Positions 1-14,305 of a DNA stretch of 64,000 nt are shown in pieces. Location: assembly GCF_003576645.1 (NCBI RefSeq), contig NC_044923.1, forward strand, positions 4,798,428-4,862,427, read 5' to 3'. Position 1 is the stretch's first letter, and each line of letters starts with the position of its first letter. Source of the DNA: Ipomoea triloba (Eukaryota > Streptophyta > Magnoliopsida > Solanales > Convolvulaceae). The position numbers and the translations under genes are program-made. Under the pieces are notes generated by a model. The model did not search any database, was not told the origin of the DNA, and saw only the letters and a program-made list of their open reading frames with translations.

Positions 1-1444
1 CTCGATTCTTCCTCCAGGAGTGATTCATTGGAAGGAATTGACGGTGACAATCAAACCAACATGTTTTATGACCATTCTTCAAATAAAATGATTTAGAATA
101 ATGAAGACAATAAGGACATGCTAGTTTTCCAGCTGTTTGCCATCCAGATAACATACCGTATGCAGGAAAGTCATTGATGGTCCACATTAACGCAGCGCGC
201 ATCATAAAATTTTGTTTAAGTGATGCATCATAAGTTAAGACACCTATTTCCCATAACAATTGAAGTTCATCAATTAAAGGTTGCAGATAAACATCAATAT
301 TGGCTTTTGGATTTTTCGGCCCAGGAATAATGCAGGTTAAGAATGTGTATGGTGTAGTCATGCACATTGAAGGTGGGAGATTATACGGAACAACCATAAC
401 AGGCCAACAAGAGTACGGCTTTGCATTGAAACCAAAAGGAGAAAATCCATCAGAACATAAGCCTAATCTCACATTTCGAGGATCTGCTGCAAAATCAGGA
501 AACTTTCTATCGAAGTGCTTCCATGCTTCACCATCAGAAGGATGACACATAATACCATGTTCGCGGCGATTTTCATAATGCCACCGCATCTGTGAAGCAG
601 AGCTATGTGATGCATACAAACGTTGCAATCTAGGGATGAGAGGAAGGTAATGCATTCTTTTGCGGGGCACCTCTTTTACACGAGTAGATCTAGGTGGGCA
701 AGGTTTAAATCTTGGCTCGCCACAAAACTTACATTGCCTATCATTGATTTCAGACTTATAGTACAACATACAATTGTTTACACAACAATCAATCTTCTCA
801 TGTCCAAGACCAAGCTTTGTAAGTAATTTTTTTGCATCATAATACCTGGTAGGCACTCGATTATCGGGACCCATCATACGGTTATTATATTGAAATATCT
901 GATCCATTGCTACCTGCGGAATATTATAAGTTGTCTTGATATTCATCATCATCAATGTATATGCCAACTCTGTTTCTTCACCAACATTCATTGATAAAGG
1001 TTGTCTCGCAGCATTTAACAAATCATAGAAGTTTCTTGCACTACTATGTGGTTCTTCATCTTGCTCATTTTCGGCATTTAATGGAAAAAATGATGGACCA
1101 GCTACATCAAAAACCATCTGTTCGTACAGATTGTTTTCACTAGCGCCCTCGTTCATATAAGGTTGTATTGAGGGGGTAAGCTCACCGTGACATGTCCAAA
1201 TCCAATAATTCGGTTCAAAACCCTTCTTATACAAATGAACACGAACATCATCTGCAGACAAGTGTACTCTATTTTTACACTTACTACATGGACACCTAAT
1301 TTGCATTGAATCCATGTATACAGGAAGTGTGCTTGCATAATTTACGAATTCCTCAACACCCATTAAAAACTCATCAGTGTACCCCTTTCTTCCAGGTAAC
1401 AATCGATTATACATCCATTTTCGATGTTCAGGTATATTAGCCAT
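1..1444 (-). CDS. CACTA (En/Spm) TNP2-type transposase, 5' part, open at window edge
   Basis: Translated on the minus strand from the ATG at 1444, a single frame of about 481 codons stays open to the left edge, so the 3' part lies outside the window. The N-terminal 100 residues form a transposase-associated domain, with a start like MANIPEHRKWMYNRLLPGR, a CPCSKCKN zinc-type cluster near residue 55 and a YWIWTCHGE motif near 85. The TNP2 core follows, with CKFCGEPRFKP, LPLIPRLQRLY, SDGFSPFG and a block around GMLSGWQTAGKLACPYC near the edge. This is the transposase arrangement of plant CACTA elements, which bind subterminal repeats and cut at the CACTA-type ends. The start is preceded by a consensus acceptor (TTTTGCAG), so a 5'UTR intron is likely. 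No stop or frameshift was seen, which is unusual for a resident transposon copy. Whether the full protein is intact cannot be judged here. Confidence 0.88.
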   Translation of the reverse strand, partial: MANIPEHRKWMYNRLLPGRKGYTDEFLMGVEEFVNYASTLPVYMDSMQIRCPCSKCKNRVHLSADDVRVHLYKKGFEPNYWIWTCHGELTPSIQPYMNEGASENNLYEQMVFDVAGPSFFPLNAENEQDEEPHSSARNFYDLLNAARQPLSMNVGEETELAYTLMMMNIKTTYNIPQVAMDQIFQYNNRMMGPDNRVPTRYYDAKKLLTKLGLGHEKIDCCVNNCMLYYKSEINDRQCKFCGEPRFKPCPPRSTRVKEVPRKRMHYLPLIPRLQRLYASHSSASQMRWHYENRREHGIMCHPSDGEAWKHFDRKFPDFAADPRNVRLGLCSDGFSPFGFNAKPYSCWPVMVVPYNLPPSMCMTTPYTFLTCIIPGPKNPKANIDVYLQPLIDELQLLWEIGVLTYDASLKQNFMMRAALMWTINDFPAYGMLSGWQTAGKLACPYCLHYSKSFYLKNGHKTCWFDCHRQFLPMNHSWRKNR

Positions 1445-1810
1445 GTAAAACAACTGCAAAAGTATATCCAATACAAACACAACATATATAAATATGTTAC
1501 AAGTAATATAAATAATTATACCTCAACCTACTAATAAATAGACAACATATAAAATTCAAGGTTAAAAAATCATAAGTATACAAATAATTCTAAACACACA
1601 TATAATATAAATATATAAATATTACACACACACATACACACATACTCTCAAGAATATATACAAAAAATTAAAGTTAAATCTACAAAAATTAAAGTTAGAT
1701 CTACAAAAAAAAGTGACATAAATAAAAATTCTAAAAATATATACGCATACCTTAGCTTGATTTCAACCTTATAGTAGAAAATATCCTGCAAAAAAAAAAA
1801 AAAAAAAAAA

Positions 1811-1811
1811 N
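1811..1811. other. Single-N assembly join
   Basis: One N separates a poly-A run from the outer end of the palindrome's left arm. A single N is a typical unknown-gap placeholder. Confidence 0.85.
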
Positions 1812-2888
1812 ATGCATCAGCAAGCGGTCATAGGCAGCGTGGTAGTTGGCTCACATATGTCCTATGTGTGTGTTTATACACACATATATATATATAGCAT
1901 GGTTTTGGTGTGGTTGCCTCCTCCCATGCGAACATGTGGACATATAGATCTGGACTATTGGATGAACTCAAATCAACGGTTAAAAATTAATAAAAATGAG
2001 AAAAAATTACAGTGACATTTTGGTAATTTTAATAATATGATGTGCATTTAGATATGCTTAATGGTATTTTGAGTCTAATGCATTGTCAAGCACTGCTGGA
2101 AATCAACGAATTTCCGACCACTTTTCCGACCACAAAAAAAAATGGTCACAAAAAGTGATTTTTTTCTCATTTTTCGTCCAGCAGTGAAATCGTCGGAAAG
2201 TGGTCGGACATTTCCGACCACTTCTAATGTGTGGTCGGAAATTTCCGACCACATGCAAAGAAGTGGTCAGTAAATTATTAAATATGGATTTCGCCACGCC
2301 CGAAAGGATCCGCGACGACTTATGTGGTCAGAGTTTCCGACCTCCATTCTAAGGTGGTCGGAAATTCCGACCACCTTAGAATGGAGGTCGGAGGTATTAT
2401 CTTTATTGTAATTTTAAATTCGTGTCTTTTGGTTTCCGACCACCTGAAAGTGGTCGGAAATGTCTTTTTATATATACACCCAGACAGACTTTCTGTGTAG
2501 TTTCCACAGTTTTCTTCCTCTTTCTTTTACCTCTTTCTACTGATTCCTTCGTTTCTGCGGAAAGTTCTTACTAATCCACTCACAAATAGTGTAGAAATCA
2601 TGCAAAGTATGTATATATATACTTAGAACTTTCATTTATTATGTCATTTTTTAGATCTAGTTTGGACTAACCAAAAAAAAAAAAAAAAAAAAAAGGTTAG
2701 TCCAAACTAGATCTAAAAAATGACATAATAAATGAAAGTTCTAAGTATATATATACATACTTTGCATGATTTCTACACTATTTGTGAGTGGATTAGTAAG
2801 AACTTTCCGCAGAAACGAAGGAATCAGTAGAAAGAGGTAAAAGAAAGAGGAAGAAAACTGTGGAAACTACACAGAAAGTCTGTCTGGG

Positions 2889-2901
2889 TGTATATATAAA
2901 A
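2889..2901 (-). promoter_or_regulatory. TATA-like box of the CACTA transposase gene
   Basis: TATATATA lies on the minus strand between the subterminal repeat block and a pyrimidine-rich leader, about 130 bp before a consensus donor site. The position fits the promoter of the transposase transcript. The inverted copy of the palindrome carries the same box near 2466-2478. Confidence 0.45.
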
Positions 2902-3339
2902 AGACATTTCCGACCACTTTCAGGTGGTCGGAAACCAAAAGACACGAATTTAAAATTACAATAAAGATAATACCTCCGACCTCCATTCTAAGGTGGTCGG
3001 AATTTCCGACCACCTTAGAATGGAGGTCGGAAACTCTGACCACATAAGTCGTCGCGGATCCTTTCGGGCGTGGCGAAATCCATATTTAATAATTTACTGA
3101 CCACTTCTTTGCATGTGGTCGGAAATTTCCGACCACACATTAGAAGTGGTCGGAAATGTCCGACCACTTTCCGACGATTTCACTGCTGGACGAAAAATGA
3201 GAAAAAAATCACTTTTTGTGACCATTTTTTTTTGTGGTCGGAAAAGTGGTCGGAAATTCGTTGATTTCCAGCAGTGCTTGACAATGCATTAGACTCAAAA
3301 TACCATTAAGCATATCTAAATGCACATCATATTATTAAA

Positions 3340-3480
3340 ATTACCAAAATGTCACTGTAATTTTTTCTCATTTTTATTAATTTTTAACCGTTGATTTGAG
3401 TTCATCCAATAGTCCAGATCTATATGTCCACATGTTCGCATGGGAGGAGGCAACCACACCAAAACCATGCTATATATATA
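3340..3480 (-). repeat. End of a TA-bounded dispersed repeat (GTTCTGGTGTG-type)
   Basis: On the minus strand a (TA)n tract is followed by a sequence like TGGTTTTGGTGTG, then GTGGACAT and a region ending near AACTCAAATCAACGG. The same order occurs at 26425-26530. This marks one end of a non-autonomous repeat family; its class was not determined. The CACTA element sits just inside it. Confidence 0.4.
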
Positions 3481-3649
3481 TATGTGTGTATAAACACACA
3501 CATAGGACATATGTGAGCCAACTACCACGCTGCCTATGACCGCTTGCTGATGCATCTATTGCCTTTGACTTCCTTTTTATGTATACAAAACATGTAATGC
3601 TAGAAATCTCTTTTATTTTTTCCTTTCAATTCATCTCTCATAATTAACT

Positions 3650-3915
3650 TAAGATACAATTCCAATATCAATCCTAATAGGACATCTTAGACGGTTATGT
3701 TGAATAATTCATTTATCACCATTGCCATTGAATAGTAGAAGAATATTAGGTTGGGTAATCTAACATATCACATCATCACGAATAAATATTTAATTTATCT
3801 CTAGAAGTTTTCTCAATAACAATGAAATGGTGACTTCATTATGAAATATGTTATTTCTTTGCATCAAGAAGAATTGGCTTCAACTACCATTCTTTATGTG
3901 AAAAAAACTGTACTC
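3650..3915 (-). pseudogene. Remnant of the 3' end of an S-domain receptor kinase
   Basis: The stretch 3823-3915 matches, with gaps, the last coding exon tail seen at 25540-25630 and 9469-9543: the codons before the stop, the acidic and serine-rich tail, and the PGFF region. DNA upstream (3650-3820) matches the 3' flank of gene 1 (4510-4640) and the stretch 9330-9470. It is therefore the trailing end of a lost duplicate. No kinase motif remains. The call rests on nucleotide similarity read by eye. Confidence 0.6.
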
Positions 3916-4015
3916 TTTGACTACTACTATGAAAATGAACACAAAAGCATGCCTTTCCACTACACTTCTTAATACAAATGTAGTGTAAGTTGAACTGTAA
4001 ATAAATAATAAGAAA

Positions 4016-4420
4016 ACACTACACTTTTGTTTAAAAAGTATAGCGGTTTCTTTAAAAAAAATCTTTACTACTTTCTGTGACACTTTCTGGAAAAAGGTGT
4101 AGCAGAAAATAAAGCTAATTAAAAAAATAAAAGTAAAATACTTTCCGCTACACTTTCTCCTACTTTCTACTACACTTTCGGGAGTCAACCCTAATTTTCC
4201 AAACCAAATTGCACCTCCTCTCCTCTCCACTTAATTGCTAGAAACTCCACGTACCGCTGACCGCTATTACCGCCTAGAAACGCCACCGCCATCCGCCATT
4301 ACCACCGGAATCTCAACCTCCTCCACCCGACATGTAAATGCCACCGTCGACGCCACTGCACGCCTTCGCCGGCTCCACCGACCCCACACGCCACATCGAC
4401 TTGGTGTAAACAATAAATCA
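4016..4420. repeat. Possible degenerate CACTA-type terminal fragment
   Basis: A CACTACACTTT motif at 4016 is followed by repeated variants of AAAGTGTAGCGG in both orientations up to about 4190, then a C-rich leader-like stretch (4200-4400). Short inverted subterminal repeats next to a CACTA-like end suggest a second, unrelated CACTA family remnant. No transposase coding was seen and the opposite end was not found. Confidence 0.3.
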
Positions 4421-4654
4421 ATTTTTTCATAGTTTGATATGCTTTTGTGCATACAGGGTGTCTCTATCCTTGAACAACATAGAGGGGTAAATAATATATC
4501 TTCATAAATCTTTTGAAACATCCATTGCCACTATATGCTAGAAGAGTATTAGGTTGGGCACTCCTATATATCATGCCATTATAAACAAATATTTAGTCTC
4601 AAATACAATCTCAAGATAAATTAAAGTAATAATTCAATTATTAAAGTGTTATTT

Positions 4655-8148
<3,494 letters not shown>

Positions 8149-8300
8149 TGAGAAAAGCTTCCTAATCTAGCTTTAATCTTCTTCTTCTTCTTATGTTTGG
8201 TTCAATCTGATGGAATTTGTTTCTTTGTAATCATTTTTTAGTATAATCAAAGAAACCTGACACAAATAATAAATTAACTAGTCTAATATTGCTTCTTTTT
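8149..8300 (-). promoter_or_regulatory. Conserved 5' leader/promoter of S-RLK gene 1
   Basis: The DNA just upstream of the start (CTTCTTATGTTTGGTTCAAT on the plus strand, then GATGGAAT, TTTCTTTGTA) matches the upstream DNA of gene 3 (29820-29880) and, inverted, gene 2 (17090-17155). The three copies thus share promoter-proximal sequence. No individual regulatory site could be assigned. Confidence 0.45.
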
Positions 8301-8752
8301 TTTTGTTTGTTAAATCATTCGGTATCTTTGTTTTGATTTGACAGGCCGCCTTCGTCACTCTATATACATTGCGTTAAAATGAAAACCCCTCCCACATTAG
8401 AACTCATGATTAATCTGAGCCTTTAATCTTGAGTTGGTGTTATGAATTTTTTAGATTTGTTAGATTATATTTTTCAACTCTTTTCTTCTTTGTCATTTGG
8501 TTTTTTCAACTAATTGGGAAGCCGTCGATATTTAAACAATTAAAATGTTAAGGTACCATAATGTTGACGTTGGAGCATATCCTCGGATATAGAGAGAGGG
8601 GGGAAGGCTCTGTTTATTATATTGAGAAAATAATTGAATATACGAAGGGGCAAAACAGTGTATATATATATAGGAACATATGTCAGCCAATTAACTACCA
8701 CACTGCAAACTCTGACAGCTTGCTGATGTGTCTATTGCCTTTGACTTCCTTT

Positions 8753-9018
8753 TTTTTTTGGAATGTCCACGAGGTGTCCTGAGCAGGCCCTTCTAAGGGG
8801 AGGCACCTTTAAGCCCGTACCATATACTCACACTAATCTCCGCTCGCACTGGGCCGGCCCAATTAAGGGGCAAAGTGTTGGTCATATTGGTTTCTCCATA
8901 CGGCCCAATTAAGGGGCAAAGTGTTGGCCATATTGGTTTCTCCATACAAGGGGGGATCGAACTCCCGACCTCCTCTTAAGGGGCAAGAGTGCCGAGCCAC
9001 TCACGCCAACCAAGCTGG
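8753..9018 (-). mobile_element. tRNA-derived SINE with 18-bp target duplication
   Basis: Read on the minus strand from 9018, a box-A-like TGGCGTGAGTGG is followed by a good box B (GGGAGTTCGATCCC). The element ends in a poly-A tail (poly-T on plus at 8753-8759). It is flanked by the exact 18-bp direct repeat TTGCCTTTGACTTCCTTT at 8735-8752 and 9019-9036. An internal 46-bp stretch with GGCCCAATTAAGGGGCAAAG is present twice with one difference. The paralogous site at 3557-3580 lacks the insertion, so it arrived after the local duplication. Structure, tail and TSD make this secure; the family name is unknown. Confidence 0.88.
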
Positions 9019-9138
9019 TTGCCTTTGACTTCCTTTATATCTATATAAAACATGAGTAATGCTAGAAATTCTTTGTTTTTTTTGGTACTTCCAATTCATC
9101 TCTCATGACTAACTAAAGAAAACAATTCTATCCAAGCA

Positions 9139-9300
9139 TCTTGTGTTTAAATGACATGTAGTGACTCTTTCATATGAAATGTCATGAAATCGAGTCTCAC
9201 TGGAGGTGATATTGACTTTTTGTGTTTCAACAGATTGAGAAAGTATAGATGAACAAATACTACAATGTAATAGGATCAGTTGTATTAAAAAAAAAAAAAA
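9139..9300 (+). mobile_element. SINE-like element, family 2 (A-tailed)
   Basis: Begins near ACATGTAGTGACTC, has a box-B-like GAAATCGAGTCTC, then GATATTGACT, GAGAAAGTATAGATG and AATACTACAATGTAATAG, and ends in poly-A (9287-9300). The copy at 20211-20362 has the same order of blocks, and a tail-only copy lies at 23465-23505. Shared length, promoter-like boxes and an A tail fit a SINE. Confidence 0.55.
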
Positions 9301-9468
9301 TTCGAATCTCAAGCATAATGAAACATATGAGGCGACCATGTTGAATAATTCATTTATAATCATTACCATTGAATGGTAATTAAAAGAGTATTAGGTTGGG
9401 CAATTCTACATACCACATCATCACGAATAAATTTAGTTTATCTTTAATTTGATGCTAGAAGTTTTCCA

Positions 9469-9745
9469 TATAACAATGAAATGGTGACTTCATTTATAGA
9501 ATATGCTATTTCTTTGCTTTAAGAATAATTGGCTTTAACTATCATCATTCATGTGGGAGTGTAAATCGGGACACCGGGTGCCACTAGACGACAAGATCTT
9601 TGACATGCAAAACATGTTTAATTTGGCTGAAATAATTTTTAGTTGAGAATCTTGTTGGAAATACAAAAGCCCTCTAGCAATTTCATTGCTAGTGTTGAAG
9701 CGTTTTTGTCAATCAAGTAATTCTTCCCTTTGAACATTTGCCTAT
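9469..9745 (-). pseudogene. Decayed S-domain receptor kinase, 3' exons
   Basis: The stretch 9469-9543 resembles the last-exon tail of the S-RLK genes. The stretch 9636-9745 resembles exon 4 of gene 1 (5410-5513), including the DNA for [10 protein letters not shown] and the exon-start ATATTCAAAG. Exon 5 and most of the kinase are missing. The order matches a minus-strand gene with internal deletions, and no long open frame remains. The flank 9330-9470 also matches the 3' flank of gene 1. Confidence 0.6.
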
Positions 9746-10742
9746 GATTTTTTAACCAAATACATTTTATAAATCAATACTTTAAATCCTTAATGAAAAT
9801 TTACTAATTTTTAACCAAATATATCTTAAAACCATATCATAATCATGATTATTTGTCAAACACGCAATTTATGATCCTTTTAACTTTAAATTTATTTAAT
9901 TACAATTCACATAAACAATGCATTTAGTGTCATTACTCTTTTTTTTTTTTTCCCACACAATCATAAACAACTCTGGTACTATAAGCTAAGAACATAATAT
10001 ATTAACTACAACTATAAAATTTGTTAACTACAGGTTTGTAAAATCAATATCTTAAATCCACAATAAAACTTGCTAATTTTTAACCAAATATCTCATAAAA
10101 CTCTACCATAATACACTGAATTTATATAATAAACATTTAACTTTAAGTTTATTTAACTACAGTTAACATATTATGACCTTAGAACAATAGAACATGACTA
10201 AAATTACTTAGACATGATACATTTATAGTTAACAGATTATGTACATGCAAACGTAAATGTTAACCAAACGGAAGGAAAAGCAAAGGAAGAAGAAAAAAAA
10301 AAAAAAAGATCCCGCTAATTTAAACAAAACAACATTGTTTTGAAATGGACTAGGATCCACAATGTAAGATGGAGCTTGGTCCACCATATTCTTTGCACTG
10401 ATATGGAGAAGACTGAGAGAGAAGTCTAAGTGATGAAAAGTCAAATTCATCATTGTCATACTTTCATGTGTTATTTGTAGTAAACACTTGAAATATATAT
10501 TTAGATAGAATATAATTCTCTAGTTACATGACTTAAAAATAAATTCTTGGTAGATTGAACCCGAGAATTTTATATATCTTTTTGTATCTCATAAGTTTTA
10601 ATTCGGCTTCCGATATTGCTTAGTAATGGAGATTAAAGACTTATAGGAAAATGATTGCACACCTAAAGATGGCAGATGATTTTGTTTTTATTCCCTGGCT
10701 TTTCAATGTATTTTTGTATTATAGAAAACTTTTCCAACATTA

Positions 10743-10868
10743 GTGAGGACCTGAGGGGAATATCATATCTCTGTTGGCAACCCAAACTACAGTGCATACA
10801 TGTATTTTCTTGTACCATATGCCAACATAGCGATATTGTGAATTGGTATGGGTATAGAATTTCTTTCT
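10743..10868 (-). pseudogene. S-RLK lectin-domain fragment
   Basis: Matches 29565-29650 of gene 3 exon 1, covering the DNA for IWYKQIP and VVWVANRD (TTGGCAACCCAAACTACAGT, then GTACCATATGCCAAC). It is bounded by unrelated DNA and small deletions break the frame. It is likely the last trace of exon 1 of the decayed copy whose 3' exons lie at 9469-9745. Confidence 0.65.
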
Positions 10869-11159
10869 TTGTATGCATTAATATTACAGTATTATAATTA
10901 ACTAGAATTTCCAACTTCTTAGACATTTGTGTCATCTATGACTCTATGTGAATTATCCTCCACAAGAGGCGTTATCACCTTATGTATCTCTTAACCGACC
11001 AGACTTTGACCTGAAACCTATTTATGCATGCCAACTCTTCTCTTGGCCGCCACCATTAATTCTTCCAAGAAGGTGACTGTCTTCTCCTACCTCATATAAC
11101 AAATTAATTAAATTATCCAAAAGCTTGACCCTTTCAACATGGATTACCAGCAAGGTGTG

Positions 11160-11530
11160 GCAAATTATACTATAGACCAGAATCTACCTTATATTGTAAA
11201 TTCTAATCCAAAATAATTAATTCTCAGATTAAGTAAATAGTTTATGTGCCTGTAAATAAATGAAAGACACATACGGAGTATCATATTAACTACAAAAACA
11301 TAAACTGTTTATTGCAGGTACATAATATTGTTATGTGTCTACAATTATTCAGTTAACATATTCTTTACTTGTAATTAATAATCTAATTACCATTTTATGT
11401 TATGTAATTAACATGTTATGTGCATTCAATTTATTTGTAGGCGCATAAACGGTTAACTGTGGTATAAAATATATCAATTACAGACACATAATTTTTGGAC
11501 CAGGGTCCACAATGCAAGATGTACCCTGGG
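11160..11530. mobile_element. MITE of the CATGGACC family
   Basis: The left end reads GGCAAATTATACTATAGACC and the right end near 11500-11530 carries GGACCAGGGTCCACAATGCA, roughly the inverse of the usual left end. The interior is made of short repeats around GTTAACTGNAGGCACATAAT. The same terminal pattern recurs at least seven times in the window. No coding capacity. Confidence 0.5.
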
Positions 11531-13468
11531 TGTGTTTGGTTGAGAACTTTTGCACCCTACAATGCGTTTCGCTATCAATAGAAAATACTCATTCTAGTTA
11601 AAGAGAAAATGACTATTTTTTAACAAAAATTCTCGTCCACAATATAATTTGCCCCACTAAGTAGGCTAGACTTGTAATATACTCATGGGCTTTTCTATAC
11701 GAGGAAAAGCACAAATTAAAGGAAGCCCAAGCCCGACTGATAGTTCAACCCATAACGCTCAACAAATTATACCATGAATCAGGATTTATTTTATATTGTG
11801 GACCCTATTTTAAAATGATATTAAGATTACGTGCATGTGCTTATCGTTAATATATATGTTAACTATAGACAAATAATTTATAAACTGCAGGCACATAAAT
11901 TATATACCTACTATAATTAACATATGTATTTGTTGTTAATACATTATGTGCCTGCAGTTTATTTATAGGCACATAATCTATCAACTGAATACGCATAATA
12001 CGTTAATTGCAGTTACATAACCTAGATGTTAACGCTCAAAGTAGGCCTAGCATAATTACAATCATTATACCATGGACGTTGCCATAAAGTACATTTTTAA
12101 TATACTAAAAATTCATTTTTTTAATACATTATATTAAAAGTTCATTTTTTTAAAGTTACTTCCCAAAATTTAGCCACTTTTATTTATTAATCCAAAGCTT
12201 ACTTAGTTCTTTGGACTAACTATAGTAAGTTATGTGACATGATATACTTCTTTTGGATTCCAAGAGTAAAATGTATCTTTTGAGTCAAATTCTAACTTGA
12301 TTTTGGAAGGTGTATTTTATTATTTTAGTATGTCCAACTATGGTGGGGAATTATATCTTCATTATTTAGTTGAACTTTAATTGGAATCAAATATTGATTA
12401 TTTAGTATATGATGCCCAACTAATGGTGGGGAATTGTATCTTCATTTATTAGTTGGTCAAATCAATTATGAGTGTGTGTATATCATTAATTTTGCTGAAG
12501 AACAGTGGAAGTGATCATTTATGAAAAAAAAAATCATTAAGATGCTCGACTAAAGATTATGAATTTTATTGTCTTCATGCATCACAATGCAAATTAGATT
12601 GCATGTTAAACAATAAGTCAAAAGGTTCCACAAGTATTAATCCTGAATTTATTCATATAAATTCATATGTTCAAATTATTGGACATTTGGTTGTGCAACA
12701 TATTTATGAAAATGTTGTATCAATATTAAGGAATTTATTAGAACAAAACCATCTCACTTGTAGTGCACTGTTATTTAGTAAATTCTTTGGCGTTTGTTAG
12801 AGTCTTTAGTCTCTATAAAATTGATCCTGAGCCATTTTGGTATGTAAGGCTCAAAAACAATTTTGTGAGACATATAAGTAAGACTCATTGTGTTCAGTTT
12901 ATTTTAAAGTGAACATTGAGATTATTTGGGAAGTCATGGTGTATGTTAAGGTTCCAAATTTATGGACTTAGAGTTTTGGTTAATTGTCTAAGTTATTGGA
13001 ATGCTTTTGTGACTTAACTATCTTTTGCCTATTTTGATGAGTGGGAGTGACAGACATGTCAACTCCAAGCTCTTAGTTGTTAGAGGTAGTGTTTAAGTTC
13101 AGTTATAAAGAAGTCATGGAATACAGTTAGCATTATGCTAACATTAAAAGATCTCTTCTTAAGGCATGCTTTTAAGGATTTTAGAGATCATACAATATAC
13201 TCTTTTGTACAAATGTTTTTGGATGATTTATTCTTTTCAGTTGTGTACATAATATTTGAGAAACATCCCTTAAGATACCGAGAATAAACATTGGGTTTGT
13301 TCATGAGGAGCATAAGTTGGAGAATTAAAATGCATGTGACCATAATGGATACTATACTCTGATCTGTAAAATAGAGGACATATCATTATGATTCGTGTGT
13401 TTTGTTCTTTGATGAGGGTTGTGCTAGTACTTTCACCAAGTGGGAGAATGTAAGATTTTTCTTAAATA

Positions 13469-14305
13469 CTACCTCCGTCCCAAAATGGTTGTCTGGTTCG
13501 TTTAACGATGCTTGACTAAGGTAATTTTTAATTCAATTTTTCATAATATTAAGTTTAGCATTAATATATAAAATTTATATATTTAGAAACTACATTAAAA
13601 ATACTATTAAATACAAAAAATTAAATTTAAAAATAATAAAAAATTACTAAAGAAAATAAGCAAATAAGAAAGAGTTGGTTTGACCTAGGGGTGTAAATGA
13701 GCCGAGCGGTTCGTGAGCTGCTCGCGAGCCGCTCGGTCAAAGCTCGGCTCGAGCTCGGTCAAATTCGAGCTCGAGCCGAGCTCGAGCGGCTCATTTAATA
13801 ATCGAGCCGAGCTCGAGCTCTAATGTATTAGGCTCGTGGCTCGTCGAGCCGCTCGCGAGCCATATATATTATATATATATATATATATAATATATATAAT
13901 ATTTTATATATATATATAATATTTTATATATATATATATATATAATATAATATAATATATACATATAAAATTATAGTTTATTTTTAATTGAAACATGAAT
14001 ATAAAATCAAACAGGTTAAATTTGGCACTCAAACTCAAGTTCAACCCTGATCTCGAGCTCGAATTCAAGCTCGAACTCGAGCTCAAGATCGAGCTCGAGC
14101 CGAACTCGAGCAGCTCGAAAATTGGCGAGCTCGAGCTCGAGCATCAATTCTTGAGTTCTATCGAGCTCGAGCTCGAACTCGAGCCGAGCCTTCCTTAACG
14201 AGCTCGAGCACGAGCCACCCTATGCTCGAGCTCGGTTCGGCTCGTTTACACCCCTAGTTTGACCAATGAATAGTAAATAGGACAGGTAAAATGGGACATA
14301 GAGAG
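13469..14305. mobile_element. Stowaway (mariner-like) MITE, TA target site
   Basis: The left end CTACCTCCGTCCCAAAATGG and the inverse of the right end CTCTCTATGTCCCATTTT match the Stowaway terminal type. TA dinucleotides at 13467-13468 and 14306-14307 are the target duplication. The element is split by a hAT-type MITE at 13686-14256. Confidence 0.75.
13686..14256. mobile_element. hAT-type foldback MITE (GAGCTCG-rich), 8-bp TSD
   Basis: The terminal inverted repeats are TAGGGGTGTAAA at 13686 and its inverse ending at 14256. The 8-bp duplication GTTTGACC lies at 13678-13685 and 14257-14264. The arms are long inverted runs of GAGCTCGAGC-type sequence around a TA-rich centre, so the whole element can fold back. 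Peptides rich in Leu-Glu-Leu read from it are repeat artefacts. Confidence 0.85.

Larger units (their letters stand above)
1..3276 (-). mobile_element. CACTA transposon, 5' terminal part (minus orientation)
   Basis: Read on the minus strand, the element starts at 3276 with CACTGCTGGAAATC. About 250 bp of subterminal repeats of the core GTGGTCGGAAA (both orientations) follow, then a TATA-like box near 2890-2900, a probable non-coding first exon ending at 2761 (AAA/GTATGT), and an intron that runs into a poly-T tract. After the poly-T at 1789-1810 comes GCAG, a short exon, a donor near 1755 and then the transposase start. Terminal motif, subterminal repeats and TNP2 gene together fit a CACTA element. 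The other end and the 3-bp target duplication lie outside the window. The stretch 1812-2694 is probably not part of the real element (see the palindrome). Confidence 0.75.
1812..3555. repeat. Perfect 861-bp-arm palindrome with poly-A centre
   Basis: The left arm (1812-2672) is the reverse complement of the right arm (2695-3555), with coordinates summing to 5367 throughout. The spacer is a run of 22 A (2673-2694). The left arm begins directly after the single N at 1811, itself preceded by another long A run (1789-1810). Each arm carries one CACTA end (CACTGCTGG), the subterminal GTGGTCGGAAA repeats and about 280 bp of flanking DNA. The right arm is continuous with native locus sequence beyond 3555, which is shared with the paralogous stretch at 8650-9060. 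The left arm is therefore the probable extra copy. Confidence 0.9.
9746..13440. other. Non-genic, MITE-rich stretch
   Basis: Apart from the S-RLK fragment and MITEs listed separately, this AT-rich stretch shows no gene. Many short direct and inverted copies of ACATAATNTGTTAACTGCAG-like blocks (10000-12050) form the interiors of the CATGGACC-type MITEs. Between 12600 and 13440 there are weak traces of what may be the 3' internal part of a copia element, ending in a polypurine tract at 13438-13448. Confidence 0.5.

Noticed and set aside
2103..3264. Matching 64-codon frames in the palindrome arms
   Set aside because: They read through CACTA subterminal repeats; no coding signal.
3880..4230. 116-codon minus-strand frame
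   Set aside because: Lies in repetitive DNA with AAAGTGTAGCGG motifs; no domain or splice context.
8753..9018. A tRNA gene because of the good box B
   Set aside because: No cloverleaf; the poly-A tail and 18-bp TSD show a SINE.
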